35,727 nucleotides of DNA from Bacilli bacterium (GTDB taxonomy: Bacteria; Bacillota_I; Bacilli_A; RF39; UBA660), in the NCBI GenBank assembly GCA_016290195.1, contig JAEETF010000030.1, forward strand, positions 1 to 35,727. Reading direction: 5' to 3'. The notes under the pieces were generated by a model. That model was not told where the DNA came from, did not search any database, and saw only the letters and a list, made by a program, of their open reading frames with translations. The stretch's first letter is position 1, and each line of letters starts with the position of its first letter. A program made the position numbers and the translations under genes. Shown piece by piece: positions 14,843 through 22,926 of the stretch.

Positions 14843-16552
14843 ATGGCTACGAAAAAGAGAGTAAAAATAAAAGTAGGAAGATTATTAATTTTATTATTAC
14901 TACTTGCACTTGCACTATTTTTAATAGTTAAGATTATTAGTTTGCCACTTAAATTAATTGGTAGTAAAGATAGTGATTTAAAGGGTTATATTTCTTCGAT
15001 AACTAAGAGTGCTCAGTTATATAATGAAGAGTTTAAAGAAGATAATACTATAACTAGAGGAGAAGAGGTAGAAGTATCTTCTGAAAAATATAAAGATGAA
15101 TCTGGAAAAGAATACTATAAAATACAAAGTAAAAATAATAAAGGTAAATATATTTTAGTTGATAATTATGCTAGTGATATAAAAGATAGTATCAAAGAAA
15201 AAGAAATGTATGTTAGGACTTATGTAACAGTATATAAAGATGATACTTCATCAGCTATTGAATCTACAATAGATAAGGGTAAGAAACTTGAAGTACTAGG
15301 ATTTGATAAAATAAATGTTGATGGTAGTGTAAATAAATATAAAATCAAATATAAAGATATAACAGGTTATGTTTATGGCAAATATTTAGTTGATAATGAG
15401 GCAGATGCTCTTCTTAACTATGATGAAGAAAATACTTATAAGTTACATGCTAATTGCAGTGATGCTTATGATGTAGGAACTGCTGAAAACCTAGATTTTT
15501 ATCCAGTAGAAAAGCCAAAATTTGAAGATAATGTTATGCCTGAAGAAGTACATGCATTATATTTGAATGCAGCAGTTGTTGCTGATGTAGATAGTTATAT
15601 AAAATTAGCCGATCCAACTGGTATTAATGCTTTTGTTATAGATATTAAAGATAATACAGTACCAGGTTATGATTCACCTGTGATGCGTAAATATTCAAAG
15701 ACTAATGCTGATGAAGCTATTAGTGACATGGAAACATATAAAAAGGCAGTTAAAAAATTGCAAGATAAAGGTTATTATGTAATAGGTCGTATTACTATGT
15801 TCAAAGATTCTTTCTTAGTAGAAGATCATCCAGAAGTTGCTCTTATTGATACAGAAACTGGTAAACCATTCTTACATAATGGTTCTTACTGGCCAAGTGC
15901 TTTCAATCGTTATGTTTGGGAATTTAATGTAGAACTTGCTAAAGAAGCAGTTACTGAAATAGGATTTAATGAAATCCAATTTGATTATGTACGTTTTCCT
16001 GATGGAACATATTCTTATGAAAGTCGTGGCTTAATCGATATGCAAAACGAATATAATGAAGAAAAAGCACAAGCTATTCAAAAATTCTTAATGTATGCAA
16101 CTGATGAAATACATTCAGTAGGAGCTTATGTATCTGCAGATGTATTTGGAGAATCTGCTCATAATTATGTTACAGGTTATGGACAATATTGGGCTGCTAT
16201 TTCTAATGTTGTTGATGTTATAAGTGCCATGCCTTATCCAGATCATTTTAATAAATATGATTATGATTTTGATGTTCCAGTATGGACAGTGCCATATGAT
16301 TTACTATGTTATTGGGCTGAATATGTTGTTAATAGACAAAAGAGTATTCCAACACCAGCTATTGTTAGAACATGGATTCAAGCATATGATGCTATTAAAT
16401 CACCACAAGTAGAATATGATTCTGAAAAAATAAAAGATCAAATAGATGCTTTAAAAGATTCAGGATTAACAGGTGGTTATATGACATGGAATTCAGCATC
16501 AAGTTTAACTAAATATGGAGAAATAAAAGGTGCATTTGGGAAGGATAAATAA
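14843..16552 (+). CDS. Membrane-anchored SH3 domain and putative glycoside hydrolase (DUF4015)
   Basis: Residues 12-38 form a membrane anchor, so the rest is outside the cell. An SH3-like region follows (about 120-190, including KYKIKYKDITGYVYGKYLV), typical of wall binding. From about residue 240 is a DUF4015 putative glycoside hydrolase barrel: HALYLNAAVVAD, NAFVIDIKDN, GYYVIGRITMFKD, WPSAFNRYVWEFNVELAKEA, GFNEIQFDYVRFPDG, GAYVSADVFGES, DVISAMPYPDH and GGYMTWNSAS. The acidic residues in FDYVRFPDG and SADVFG are candidates for catalysis. The start ATG 14843 is chosen because GGAGTTGGTG precedes it; a longer frame from 14810 lacks a site. The substrate is unknown; a peptidoglycan or wall-linked glycan is plausible. 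Confidence 0.85.
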   Translation: MATKKRVKIKVGRLLILLLLLALALFLIVKIISLPLKLIGSKDSDLKGYISSITKSAQLYNEEFKEDNTITRGEEVEVSSEKYKDESGKEYYKIQSKNNKGKYILVDNYASDIKDSIKEKEMYVRTYVTVYKDDTSSAIESTIDKGKKLEVLGFDKINVDGSVNKYKIKYKDITGYVYGKYLVDNEADALLNYDEENTYKLHANCSDAYDVGTAENLDFYPVEKPKFEDNVMPEEVHALYLNAAVVADVDSYIKLADPTGINAFVIDIKDNTVPGYDSPVMRKYSKTNADEAISDMETYKKAVKKLQDKGYYVIGRITMFKDSFLVEDHPEVALIDTETGKPFLHNGSYWPSAFNRYVWEFNVELAKEAVTEIGFNEIQFDYVRFPDGTYSYESRGLIDMQNEYNEEKAQAIQKFLMYATDEIHSVGAYVSADVFGESAHNYVTGYGQYWAAISNVVDVISAMPYPDHFNKYDYDFDVPVWTVPYDLLCYWAEYVVNRQKSIPTPAIVRTWIQAYDAIKSPQVEYDSEKIKDQIDALKDSGLTGGYMTWNSASSLTKYGEIKGAFGKDK

Positions 16553-16554
16553 CA

Positions 16555-16854
16555 GTGAAAAAATACAAATATAATAATAATGAATATGAATTAATAGATA
16601 ATTATAAAGATGGCTTTGATAATGAAGAAGTTACAAATAAATTAGCTGAAACTGATTATTTTGATTACTATGATTATATTGTAGGTGATTGGTCATACGG
16701 AAAATTAAGATTAAAAGGTTTTAATGATTCTAAAAATAAGAATGTTAAAAAGTGCAATAATTATAATAATCTAAGTGATTATATAAAAAATGAATGTGCT
16801 TATGATTGTAAATGGTTTTCATTAAAAAAGATAAACAAAGAAAATAACAAATAA
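16555..16854 (+). CDS. yutD: YutD family protein
   Basis: A 99-residue small cytosolic protein. The core YDYIVGDWSYGKLRLKGF and the C-terminal YIKNECAYDCKWFSLKKI match the YutD (DUF1027) family, whose function is not established. The start is GTG 16555, two bases after the stop of the DUF4015 gene, so it is almost certainly co-transcribed and translationally coupled. The last residues (NKENNK) lie in the terminator stem. Confidence 0.85.
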   Translation: MKKYKYNNNEYELIDNYKDGFDNEEVTNKLAETDYFDYYDYIVGDWSYGKLRLKGFNDSKNKNVKKCNNYNNLSDYIKNECAYDCKWFSLKKINKENNK

Positions 16855-16873
16855 TTAATTTGTTATTTTTTTT
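16841..16873 (+). terminator. Terminator after yutD
   Basis: AAAATAACAAA pairs with TTTGTTATTTT around a TAATTAA loop region, followed by more T. It overlaps the yutD stop codon. Confidence 0.88.
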
Positions 16874-17014
16874 ATTTTTAGGTAGGAGTTTGTTAAATTT
16901 TTGAGTATATATAATTAGATGCTAATTGAAAGGAGGACTTGTGATAGAAGAAACAAATAAAATAAATATTACTTGCAAAATAGTAAAGGAATAAAGTTAA
17001 CTGAAAAGTTATAA

Positions 17015-17143
17015 ATCCATCATATAGATATTGAAAAGTGTTATAATATATGGTATTCTAAAAACCTTAAAGAAAAAGGAGTTAATTTAAATATAATATC
17101 TGAAGCAACAGGTTTAACTATCGAAGAATTAAATAAATTATAA
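17015..17143 (+). pseudogene. C-terminal remnant of a Rpn/PD-(D/E)XK transposase-like gene
   Basis: An open stretch ends in YSKNLKEKGVNLNIISEATG followed by LTIEELNKL and a stop. This pattern (alternating helix, then I-x-x-x-TGLS-x-E-E-I/L-x-x-L) is the usual C-terminus of Rpn-family recombination-promoting nucleases and related PD-(D/E)XK putative transposases. No catalytic domain remains upstream, and stops interrupt the preceding frames. A ribosome site with a short blocked frame about 80 bases upstream may be the other end of the same former gene. The call rests on the short tail only. Confidence 0.45.
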
Positions 17144-17168
17144 AGGTGTGATAAAACACACTTTTTTG
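17142..17168 (+). terminator. Terminator after the remnant
   Basis: GTGTG pairs with CACAC around ATAAAA, extended by A-T pairs and followed by T6. It supports a former transcription unit ending here. Confidence 0.7.
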
Positions 17169-17212
17169 TTTAATAAATATAAAAAAATTAAACTTTTATT
17201 TATTATACGTGA

Positions 17213-17218
17213 TATAAT
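17213..17218 (+). promoter_or_regulatory. Extended -10 promoter of the MurT/GatD-like operon
   Basis: TATAAT preceded by TGA. It lies about 22 bases before the ATG at 17241. Confidence 0.6.
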
Positions 17219-17240
17219 AAAAATAGAGGTGGTACGTAAA

Positions 17241-18575
17241 ATGTTTTTTAGTATTTTAATTGGTAAATTCTTAGTTTTTATTGGTAAAATTTTGCATAAA
17301 GGAAGTTCTAAACCTGGTGAAGTTGTTCTTAAAATGAAGAAAGATTTTTTTAAGAATATTAAACTACCTAAAAAAGTTATTGCTGTAACTGGATCATCTG
17401 GTAAAGGTAGTATTTCAACTATGATAGCTGAAATATATCGTAAATCTGGTTTTACAGTTGCTCATAATAGTAAAGGAGCAAATTTAAATTCTGGAATTGC
17501 TACTTTATTGCTTGAAAATTGTAATTTAAGAGGAAAAATAAAAAAAGATGTTTTAGTTTGTGAAGTAGATGAAAGATTTGCCAAGTATTTATTTAAAGAT
17601 ATTAAACCAAATTATGTTGTTATTACAAATATTTGCCGTGATCAACCACCAAGACAAGGAAATGTTGATATTGTTTATGAAGAAATTGAAAAGGCCCTTG
17701 ATGAAGGTATGCATCTTATTTTAAATGCTGATGATCCATATCTTCAAAAATTTACATTTGCTGATTTTGATGTTACCTATTATGGAATGGATAAAAATAA
17801 ATATTCATATGAAAAAAATAAATTTGATAGTTTAAATATATATTATTGTCCAAAATGTGGTAGAAAGTTAAAATACAATTTTTATCATTTTGAAACATTA
17901 GGTGATTATACTTGTGAAAATTGTAGTTTTAAAAGACCAAAACCTAATTACACTGTAACTGATGTTGATTATGATAATTCAATTATAACTATGAATGGTA
18001 AGTACAAACTTCATGTGCCATTTGCTATTTTATATGCTACTTATAATACAGCAGCTGCTTTTACAATGGCAGCACTTGATGAATTACCTCTTGACAAAGT
18101 AGTAGAAGCTATTAATGAATCAAAAACTAATACAAAAATAAATAATAGTTATATGTATCAAGAACGAAAAGTAAATGTTTTAAGTAATAAAAATGAAAAT
18201 AGTACAACATTTAATCAATCAATATTATTTACTAAACGTGAAGATAAAGAACGCGTTATTTTAATTGGTTGGAAAGAAATTAGTAGAAGATATGTATATT
18301 ATGATTTATCTTGGCTATATGATATAGCATTTGAAAATTTAAATGATCAATATACACAAAAAGTTTATTGTGTAGGAGAAAATGGTTATGATATTGCTGT
18401 GAGAATGAAATATGCAGGGTTTGATGAGAAAAAAATCGCATATTATGAAAAATTAGAAGATGCTGTTTCTGATTTAAAAAACAATACTACAGGTGATATA
18501 TATGCTATTGTTAATTTCGATTATGTAGAACCATTTAATAATTTAATGATGGTAGGTGATAAAAATGAACATTAA
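17241..18575 (+). CDS. MurT-like Mur ligase domain protein
   Basis: MurT, with GatD, amidates the D-glutamate of lipid II in many Gram-positives. Support: NSKGANLNSGIATLL and ICRDQPPRQGNVD fit the MurT motifs NRTGAN and FRDQLDRYGE; a four-cysteine zinc ribbon (C203, C206, C225, C228) is inserted as in MurT; the C-terminal DLSWLYDIAFE matches the MurT segment whose Asp completes the GatD active site. Odd points: the P-loop reads TGSSGKGS (50-57) instead of the usual GTNGKTT, and the region expected to read KNPAG(A/F)N is NKNENSTTFN. The start ATG 17241 follows AGAGGTGG; a longer frame from 17148 overlaps the preceding terminator. Length 444 residues is normal. The next gene is GatD-like and overlaps it by 11 bases. 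A diverged function is possible. Confidence 0.82.
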   Translation: MFFSILIGKFLVFIGKILHKGSSKPGEVVLKMKKDFFKNIKLPKKVIAVTGSSGKGSISTMIAEIYRKSGFTVAHNSKGANLNSGIATLLLENCNLRGKIKKDVLVCEVDERFAKYLFKDIKPNYVVITNICRDQPPRQGNVDIVYEEIEKALDEGMHLILNADDPYLQKFTFADFDVTYYGMDKNKYSYEKNKFDSLNIYYCPKCGRKLKYNFYHFETLGDYTCENCSFKRPKPNYTVTDVDYDNSIITMNGKYKLHVPFAILYATYNTAAAFTMAALDELPLDKVVEAINESKTNTKINNSYMYQERKVNVLSNKNENSTTFNQSILFTKREDKERVILIGWKEISRRYVYYDLSWLYDIAFENLNDQYTQKVYCVGENGYDIAVRMKYAGFDEKKIAYYEKLEDAVSDLKNNTTGDIYAIVNFDYVEPFNNLMMVGDKNEH

Positions 18576-19290
18576 AATCGCATATTTATATGATGACTTA
18601 ATGAATCTTTATGGTGAAATAGGAAATGTTAATGTTTTGAAGTATCACTTAGATAAATTAGGTATTAATGCTGAGGTATTTAAATTTTCTGTTGAAGATG
18701 ATGTTGATATTGATTTATATGATGTATTTATTATTGGTAGTGGTACTGAGTATAATCAAGATAAAGTAGTTCGTGATTTCATTCAGTATAAAGATAAAAT
18801 CAAAACTGCTATAGAAAACGGGAAAGTATTTCTATGTACTGGCAATTCAATAGAATTATTTGGTAATACCATAACAGATAGTTATGGTAGTATTAATAAG
18901 GGACTTGGTATATTTGATTTTACAGTTAAACATAGTAAACAAAGAATAGTAGATGATATACTATTTGAATTTCCAGAAATTGGTAAGTCTATAATTGGTT
19001 TTCAAAATCAAGAAGGATTTATTGAAAATTATGAATTTAATTTATTTAATGTTATCCGTGGTTTTGGTGGTAATACTAATATAACTAAAGAGGGAATTCA
19101 TTATAAGAATTTCTTTGGAACTTATGTATTAGGTCCTATTTTAGCCCGTAATCCTTATTTTCTAGAGTATTTTATAAAATGTATTATAGAAAGTAAAGAT
19201 AAAAATTATCAATTAAAACCTATTGATTTGGAACTTGATAAGAAAGCATATAATAATATAATGGAAAGACATTATCCTAAATATTTATAA
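18565..19290 (+). CDS. GatD-like glutamine amidotransferase homologue lacking the catalytic His
   Basis: A 241-residue CobB/CobQ-type class I amidotransferase-like protein. The GatD frame is recognisable: LYGEIGNVNVLKYHL, IIGSGTEYNQ (for GGGQDxEQ), IIGFQNQEGFIEN (for GFENHxG), VIRGFGGN and FFGTYVLGPILARNP (for GTYLHGPLLPKNP). Cys91 in FLCTGNS sits at the nucleophile position. But the glutaminase His expected in TYLHGP is Leu189, and the ENH histidine is Gln. If the alignment is right, glutamine hydrolysis by the normal Cys-His-Asp triad is not possible. ATG 18565 with GGTGATAAAA before it is preferred over 18556. It overlaps the MurT-like gene, so the two surely work together. Confidence 0.82.
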   Translation: MNIKIAYLYDDLMNLYGEIGNVNVLKYHLDKLGINAEVFKFSVEDDVDIDLYDVFIIGSGTEYNQDKVVRDFIQYKDKIKTAIENGKVFLCTGNSIELFGNTITDSYGSINKGLGIFDFTVKHSKQRIVDDILFEFPEIGKSIIGFQNQEGFIENYEFNLFNVIRGFGGNTNITKEGIHYKNFFGTYVLGPILARNPYFLEYFIKCIIESKDKNYQLKPIDLELDKKAYNNIMERHYPKYL

Positions 19291-19292
19291 AA

Positions 19293-19318
19293 AAATTCCT
19301 ATTTACGAATAGGAATTT
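19293..19318. terminator. Bidirectional terminator between gatD-like and tmcAL
   Basis: The 11-bp stem AAATTCCTATT / AATAGGAATTT has loop TACG and A/T flanks. It overlaps the last codons of tmcAL. Confidence 0.85.
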
Positions 19319-20432
19319 CTTTATATTCATTAATTATTATATTTGATTTTAAATTATAAATCTCTGTAACTCTTTTTTCAATTAATAATTGTTCAAATTC
19401 TTGTTTTCCAAGTTTAGAAATAATAGGAATACTTACGTTTTTCTTTATTTTATTTAAATATTTTTGCCCATTATTATTAAAGCCTAAAATACGAATATAT
19501 TCTATTTTTTTATTTCTATTTGCTTCTTCTTTTGTAAATGAACAAAGTATATGAATAAACATTCTACATATTTTATTATAAGTATATCTTTTTGTTTTAA
19601 TTACTTTAATTAAATCATCAATATTATTACATTTAGAAATATATTTTAAAATTCTATTTTCAATACCTTCATCGACAGTTTGATACTTATTTATGTTTTC
19701 TTTTTCACATAATATTTTATATTTTAATAAATCAAAATAATTATTTAAATCAATATATTTTAAATTTAAATCAGATATATCTTTAGGTACAAAATCACTT
19801 ATATTTTTATTTTCTTTAATTAGATTTCTAATAGCAGTACCACTAATAATACTATTATCAGAGTTTAATGAATGATAATCATTAGTTCTTTTTATACTAA
19901 TAGCTTCTATATTAGAATTCAAATGTTTAATGGCTTTTATATAACTAATTCCAAGTAAATCGTTTGGTGTATTTATATTTTTATTTGTAAGTTTTGAAAT
20001 AGCTTTAGAAATAGCTGTTGGATAGTTAATACCTTGATCTAAGTATTCTTTTAATAAATTATTATATTTAGTACTATCTTGAATAGTAGCGATTTTTTTT
20101 AAAGTTTCTATATTATTAATCTCACTACCAAATACTAATGTATCAATATTTAATGTATTTAATATTTGAATAGCTCCACTAGCAAATATATCTGCACTTT
20201 GTGTAGCAAAAACAAATGGTAATTCAACTATTAAATCAATGTTATGATTTAATGATGAGTTAATTTTATCTAATTTATTTAAAATATTAATTTCACCACG
20301 CTGTGAAAAATATCCATTTGTAACTAATATAATAATACTATCAGGAAACATTTCCTTAATCTTATTTATATGGTATATATGACCATTGTGAAGAGGATTA
20401 TATTCACAAATAATACCAATTATTTTAGTCAT
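19299..20432 (-). CDS. tmcAL: tRNA(Met) cytidine acetate ligase TmcAL
   Basis: TmcAL (B. subtilis YlbM) makes N4-acetylcytidine at the wobble base of elongator tRNA-Met, using acetate and ATP. The nucleotidyltransferase fold begins at residue 1: GIICEYNPLHNGH contains the H15-N-G-H18 motif. NGYFSQRGE, FATQSADIFASGAI and FGSE follow, as in the family; DLLGISYIKAI and ISGTAIRNLI occur further along. Length 377 residues is near the usual 390-415. The start ATG is preceded by GGAAGTGAT and an extended -10 on the minus strand. The yceD-rpmF genes diverge from it, a common neighbourhood in Bacilli. Confidence 0.93.
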   Translation of the reverse strand: MTKIIGIICEYNPLHNGHIYHINKIKEMFPDSIIILVTNGYFSQRGEINILNKLDKINSSLNHNIDLIVELPFVFATQSADIFASGAIQILNTLNIDTLVFGSEINNIETLKKIATIQDSTKYNNLLKEYLDQGINYPTAISKAISKLTNKNINTPNDLLGISYIKAIKHLNSNIEAISIKRTNDYHSLNSDNSIISGTAIRNLIKENKNISDFVPKDISDLNLKYIDLNNYFDLLKYKILCEKENINKYQTVDEGIENRILKYISKCNNIDDLIKVIKTKRYTYNKICRMFIHILCSFTKEEANRNKKIEYIRILGFNNNGQKYLNKIKKNVSIPIISKLGKQEFEQLLIEKRVTEIYNLKSNIIINEYKEIPIRK

Positions 20433-20451
20433 AGTATCACTTCCTGGTTAA

Positions 20452-20460
20452 ATTATAACA
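20452..20460 (-). promoter_or_regulatory. Extended -10 promoter of tmcAL
   Basis: TGTTATAAT on the minus strand, 20 bases before the ATG. Confidence 0.65.
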
Positions 20461-20473
20461 TTATAATAATTGG

Positions 20474-20502
20474 TTGTAAAATATGAAAGTATCATATATA
20501 AT
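20474..20502 (+). promoter_or_regulatory. Promoter of yceD-rpmF
   Basis: -35 TTGTAA (20474-20479), a 17-base spacer, and -10 TATAAT (20497-20502). It is divergent from the tmcAL promoter. Confidence 0.75.
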
Positions 20503-20519
20503 AAAAACAGGTGATTATT

Positions 20520-21005
20520 ATGGAAATTGATATAACTGAATTAAATAATCGTATTAAAGATAGAATTAATATTGATTTAGAATATTCATTTTCAGAAGAA
20601 CAATTAAAAGGAACTGATATAAGAAAACTAGATGATTTAAAAATTAATGGTTATATAACTAAAGATGTATTAAATAATATATGTATTTTTTTAGAAGCAA
20701 ATGGGGAAATGATTCTTCCATGTTCTGTTACTCTTAAAGATGTTTTATATCCATTTAGTTTCAAAATTGATGGTATTTTAGAGGAAATAGAGTCTGAAAA
20801 CGAATATTTTTTAAAAAAAAGTGAAAATACTATTGATATTTTTCCAATAATATGGGAAAATATATTAATGGAAATTCCCATGAAAGTGGTAAGTGATGAA
20901 GCCAAAGATTATACTGCTGAAGGTAATGGTTGGAAATTAATTACTGAAGAAAACAGTCATGAGGAAATAAATCCTGCATTGGCAAAATTGAAAGATTTAC
21001 TTTAG
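20520..21005 (+). CDS. YceD/DUF177 family protein
   Basis: The DUF177 family is linked to 23S rRNA accumulation and is nearly always encoded next to rpmF, as here. The 161-residue acidic protein has the N-terminal ELNNRIKDRINIDLEYSFSEEQLK, the central NGEMILPCSVTLKDVLYPFSF (family: CDRCLE-like region reduced to one Cys) and the typical C-terminal NPALAKLKDLL (family: DPRLAxLKxLL). ATG 20520 is chosen for its AGGTGAT site. rpmF follows 15 bases after the stop. Confidence 0.88.
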   Translation: MEIDITELNNRIKDRINIDLEYSFSEEQLKGTDIRKLDDLKINGYITKDVLNNICIFLEANGEMILPCSVTLKDVLYPFSFKIDGILEEIESENEYFLKKSENTIDIFPIIWENILMEIPMKVVSDEAKDYTAEGNGWKLITEENSHEEINPALAKLKDLL

Positions 21006-21020
21006 AAAGAGGTGGATAGT

Positions 21021-21203
21021 ATGGCTGTACCATTTAGAAAAGTTAGTAAAACTAGAGGAAGAATGCGTCGTACACATTATAAAATTACTGAAAATGAAAC
21101 AACAAAATGTCCAAAATGTGGTGCTGAAATAAGACCACATCGTGTATGTGCATCTTGTGGAACATATAAAGGTAAAGAAGTAATTAAAAAAGACGAAAAA
21201 TAA
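21021..21203 (+). CDS. rpmF: 50S ribosomal protein L32
   Basis: A 60-residue protein of the large ribosomal subunit, zinc-binding form. It starts MAVPFRKVSKTRGRMRRTHY, the standard L32 opening, and has two CxxC pairs (C30, C33, C43, C46) in CPKCG and CASCG. ATG 21021 follows AGAGGTGG; an upstream ATG at 21012 lies within the ribosome-site region and is rejected. It is the second gene of the yceD-rpmF operon. Confidence 0.97.
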   Translation: MAVPFRKVSKTRGRMRRTHYKITENETTKCPKCGAEIRPHRVCASCGTYKGKEVIKKDEK

Positions 21204-21226
21204 AAAGTTCATAGAACTTTTTTTTC
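21202..21226 (+). terminator. Terminator of yceD-rpmF
   Basis: AAAAAGTTC pairs with GAACTTTTT around ATA, followed by T and C. It overlaps the rpmF stop codon. Confidence 0.87.
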
Positions 21227-21256
21227 TTTACAATTATATATAAAAAAGAGTATAAT
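21227..21256 (+). promoter_or_regulatory. Promoter of the pseudopilin gene
   Basis: -35 TTTACA (21227-21232), an 18-base spacer, and -10 TATAAT (21251-21256). Confidence 0.6.
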
Positions 21257-21283
21257 AAAAATATGGAAGCATAGAGGTGTTAT

Positions 21284-21682
21284 ATGAAAAATAAAGGATT
21301 TACCTTAGCAGAAGTATTAGGTGTGGTTGTAATATTAGGTTTATTAGTAATAGTTTCTTTCCCACCATTATTGAATCAATTAAAAAAATCAAAAAATACT
21401 TTAAGTGAAGCAGAATTAAAAATATTAGGTGAAGCTGCTGGCTTATATATAGATGATCATCTTAGTAATTATCCAACTGTTGAAGATAATGTTTATTGTA
21501 TTAGTCTTGATACACTTGTTAAAAATGGATATCTAAAATCACCAATTATTGATGCAACTACAAATGAAGAAATTAATGAAGTAAATAATGAAATTAGAGT
21601 TGTTATTAATGGTCAAAATGATTATTCATATGATTTAAGAGATAAAACAACAAGTGATAAATGTGTAGAAATTAGAGCTTAG
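21284..21682 (+). CDS. Type IV pilin-like / pseudopilin protein
   Basis: A 132-residue class III prepilin. The N-terminus MKNKGFTLAEVLGVVVIL has the prepilin peptidase site G5|F6 with Glu at mature position 5, followed by one hydrophobic helix to about residue 28. The globular part has two cysteines (in NVYCIS and SDKCVE) that could form the C-terminal disulfide seen in many pilins. It resembles ComGC-type and type II secretion pseudopilins, but no comG assembly genes are nearby; it stands alone with its own promoter and terminator. AGAGGTG lies before the ATG. Confidence 0.82.
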   Translation: MKNKGFTLAEVLGVVVILGLLVIVSFPPLLNQLKKSKNTLSEAELKILGEAAGLYIDDHLSNYPTVEDNVYCISLDTLVKNGYLKSPIIDATTNEEINEVNNEIRVVINGQNDYSYDLRDKTTSDKCVEIRA

Positions 21683-21697
21683 CTCTTTTTTTTTTAT
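21674..21697. terminator. Terminator between the pseudopilin and rodA/ftsW genes
   Basis: AGAGC pairs with GCTCT around TTA, followed by T10. It overlaps the pseudopilin stop region. Termination is strongest for the plus strand. Confidence 0.8.
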
Positions 21698-22821
21698 TCA
21701 TTTGTATATTTATTATTTTCAACAGTTATACTAAGTACAATACCCATCATAATCATATAACTTAGCAGACTAGAGCCACCATAACTAATAAAAGGTAAAG
21801 TAATACCAGTTATGGGTATTAGTCCAAATGTCATACCTATATTTTGAAGTTGTTGATAAAGGAGCATACCAATAATACCAGCAAGTATATATTTACTAGT
21901 ATTCTTTTTACTATTATTTGCAATAGCAATTATTTTTAAATCAAAAATAAGAATTAATATTAATAAAATACTAGAACCAACAAATCCAAAATTGCTAGCA
22001 TAAACTGCAAATATAAAATCTGTTTGAGGTTCTGGAAAATAAATAGGAGTATTATATAATCCATATCCTGTAAAACCACCAGAACTAATAGCTGTCAAAC
22101 CATTTTCAAGCTGGTAACCACTTTTATTTGACCAATCAAGTAAACGATCTACACGTAAGAAAAAACTAGAACCAAATAATTTAATAAATAAGTCTTTATT
22201 TGAAAAATAAATTATTAAAATAGTACCTATTATTATACCAACTATTAAGAATAGAAGGAAAAACCATCTATATCTAATTCCGCCAATAAAAAGCATAACA
22301 ATAGTTATAATAATGTATATTAATACTACTCCTGTATCTGGTTGCAAAAATGTTAAAATACTTGGTATTAATACTACAAACATTACTTTTAATAAAAAGA
22401 AAAATTCTTGAGAAATAGTAGGATTTTCATAATTTTCATTAAAGTCAGTAATCATTTTAGCATTTACAATAATTAATATAATTTTCATGAATTCACTAGG
22501 TTGAAATGTACCAATACCAGGTATAGTAAACCAACATTTTGCTTCATTAATGGTAGTTCCAAAGAATAATAATAGTATTAATAAAATAACTCCAATTATA
22601 TATAAAAACCAGGCATTTTTAAGTATAATATTATGTCCCTTTATTACAATAACTAATAGTAAAATAAAACCAACTATATACCAAATTATTTGTTTACTCA
22701 TTAAATAATTCATAGAATCAGGTAGTAGTTTTTGAGCACTACCAATTGTCATAATACTTATTATGGCAAACATTATTAATAAAATAAAAATAGTTTTATC
22801 AAATTTAATTAATTTCTGCAT
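21694..22821 (-). CDS. SEDS family glycosyltransferase (FtsW/RodA)
   Basis: SEDS proteins are membrane peptidoglycan polymerases paired with a class B PBP: RodA for elongation, FtsW for division. The 375-residue protein has about ten membrane helices and the family motifs GTFQPSEFMKI, FLQPDTGVVLIYI, RVDRLLDW, GYQLENGLTAISSGGFTGYG, PEPQTDFIFAVYASNFGFVG and ITGITLPFISYGGSSLL. The Asp in QPDTG is catalytic in RodA. The phrase PEPQTDFIFA leans to RodA, since FtsW often has PExHTDFIFA-like text, but I cannot separate the two safely. GGGGTGG precedes the ATG. No cognate PBP2 is adjacent. Confidence 0.9.
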   Translation of the reverse strand: MQKLIKFDKTIFILLIMFAIISIMTIGSAQKLLPDSMNYLMSKQIIWYIVGFILLLVIVIKGHNIILKNAWFLYIIGVILLILLLFFGTTINEAKCWFTIPGIGTFQPSEFMKIILIIVNAKMITDFNENYENPTISQEFFFLLKVMFVVLIPSILTFLQPDTGVVLIYIIITIVMLFIGGIRYRWFFLLFLIVGIIIGTILIIYFSNKDLFIKLFGSSFFLRVDRLLDWSNKSGYQLENGLTAISSGGFTGYGLYNTPIYFPEPQTDFIFAVYASNFGFVGSSILLILILIFDLKIIAIANNSKKNTSKYILAGIIGMLLYQQLQNIGMTFGLIPITGITLPFISYGGSSLLSYMIMMGIVLSITVENNKYTNE

Positions 22822-22879
22822 AAAACCACCCCATTATTATCTTACACCAAATTACTATTTTATACAAATAAATTACAAT

Positions 22880-22908
22880 TTGAAAAATAATTTAAAATAT
22901 AGTATAAT
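22880..22908 (+). promoter_or_regulatory. Promoter of the EIIB-like gene
   Basis: -35 TTGAAA (22880-22885), a 17-base spacer, and -10 TATAAT (22903-22908). Confidence 0.75.
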
Positions 22909-22926
22909 ATATTATAGGTGATTAAA

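Larger units (their letters stand above)
16874..17240. other. Interval with gene debris before the MurT-like gene
   Basis: About 370 bases without an intact gene. A strong ribosome site (AAAGGAGG, 16929-16936) leads into a frame starting GTG 16941 that stops after 18 codons. The right part holds the remnant described separately, its hairpin, and the promoter of the MurT-like gene. Confidence 0.55.

Noticed and set aside
20997-21212. Minus-strand frame opposite rpmF
   Set aside because: Antisense shadow of ribosomal protein L32, which is certain.
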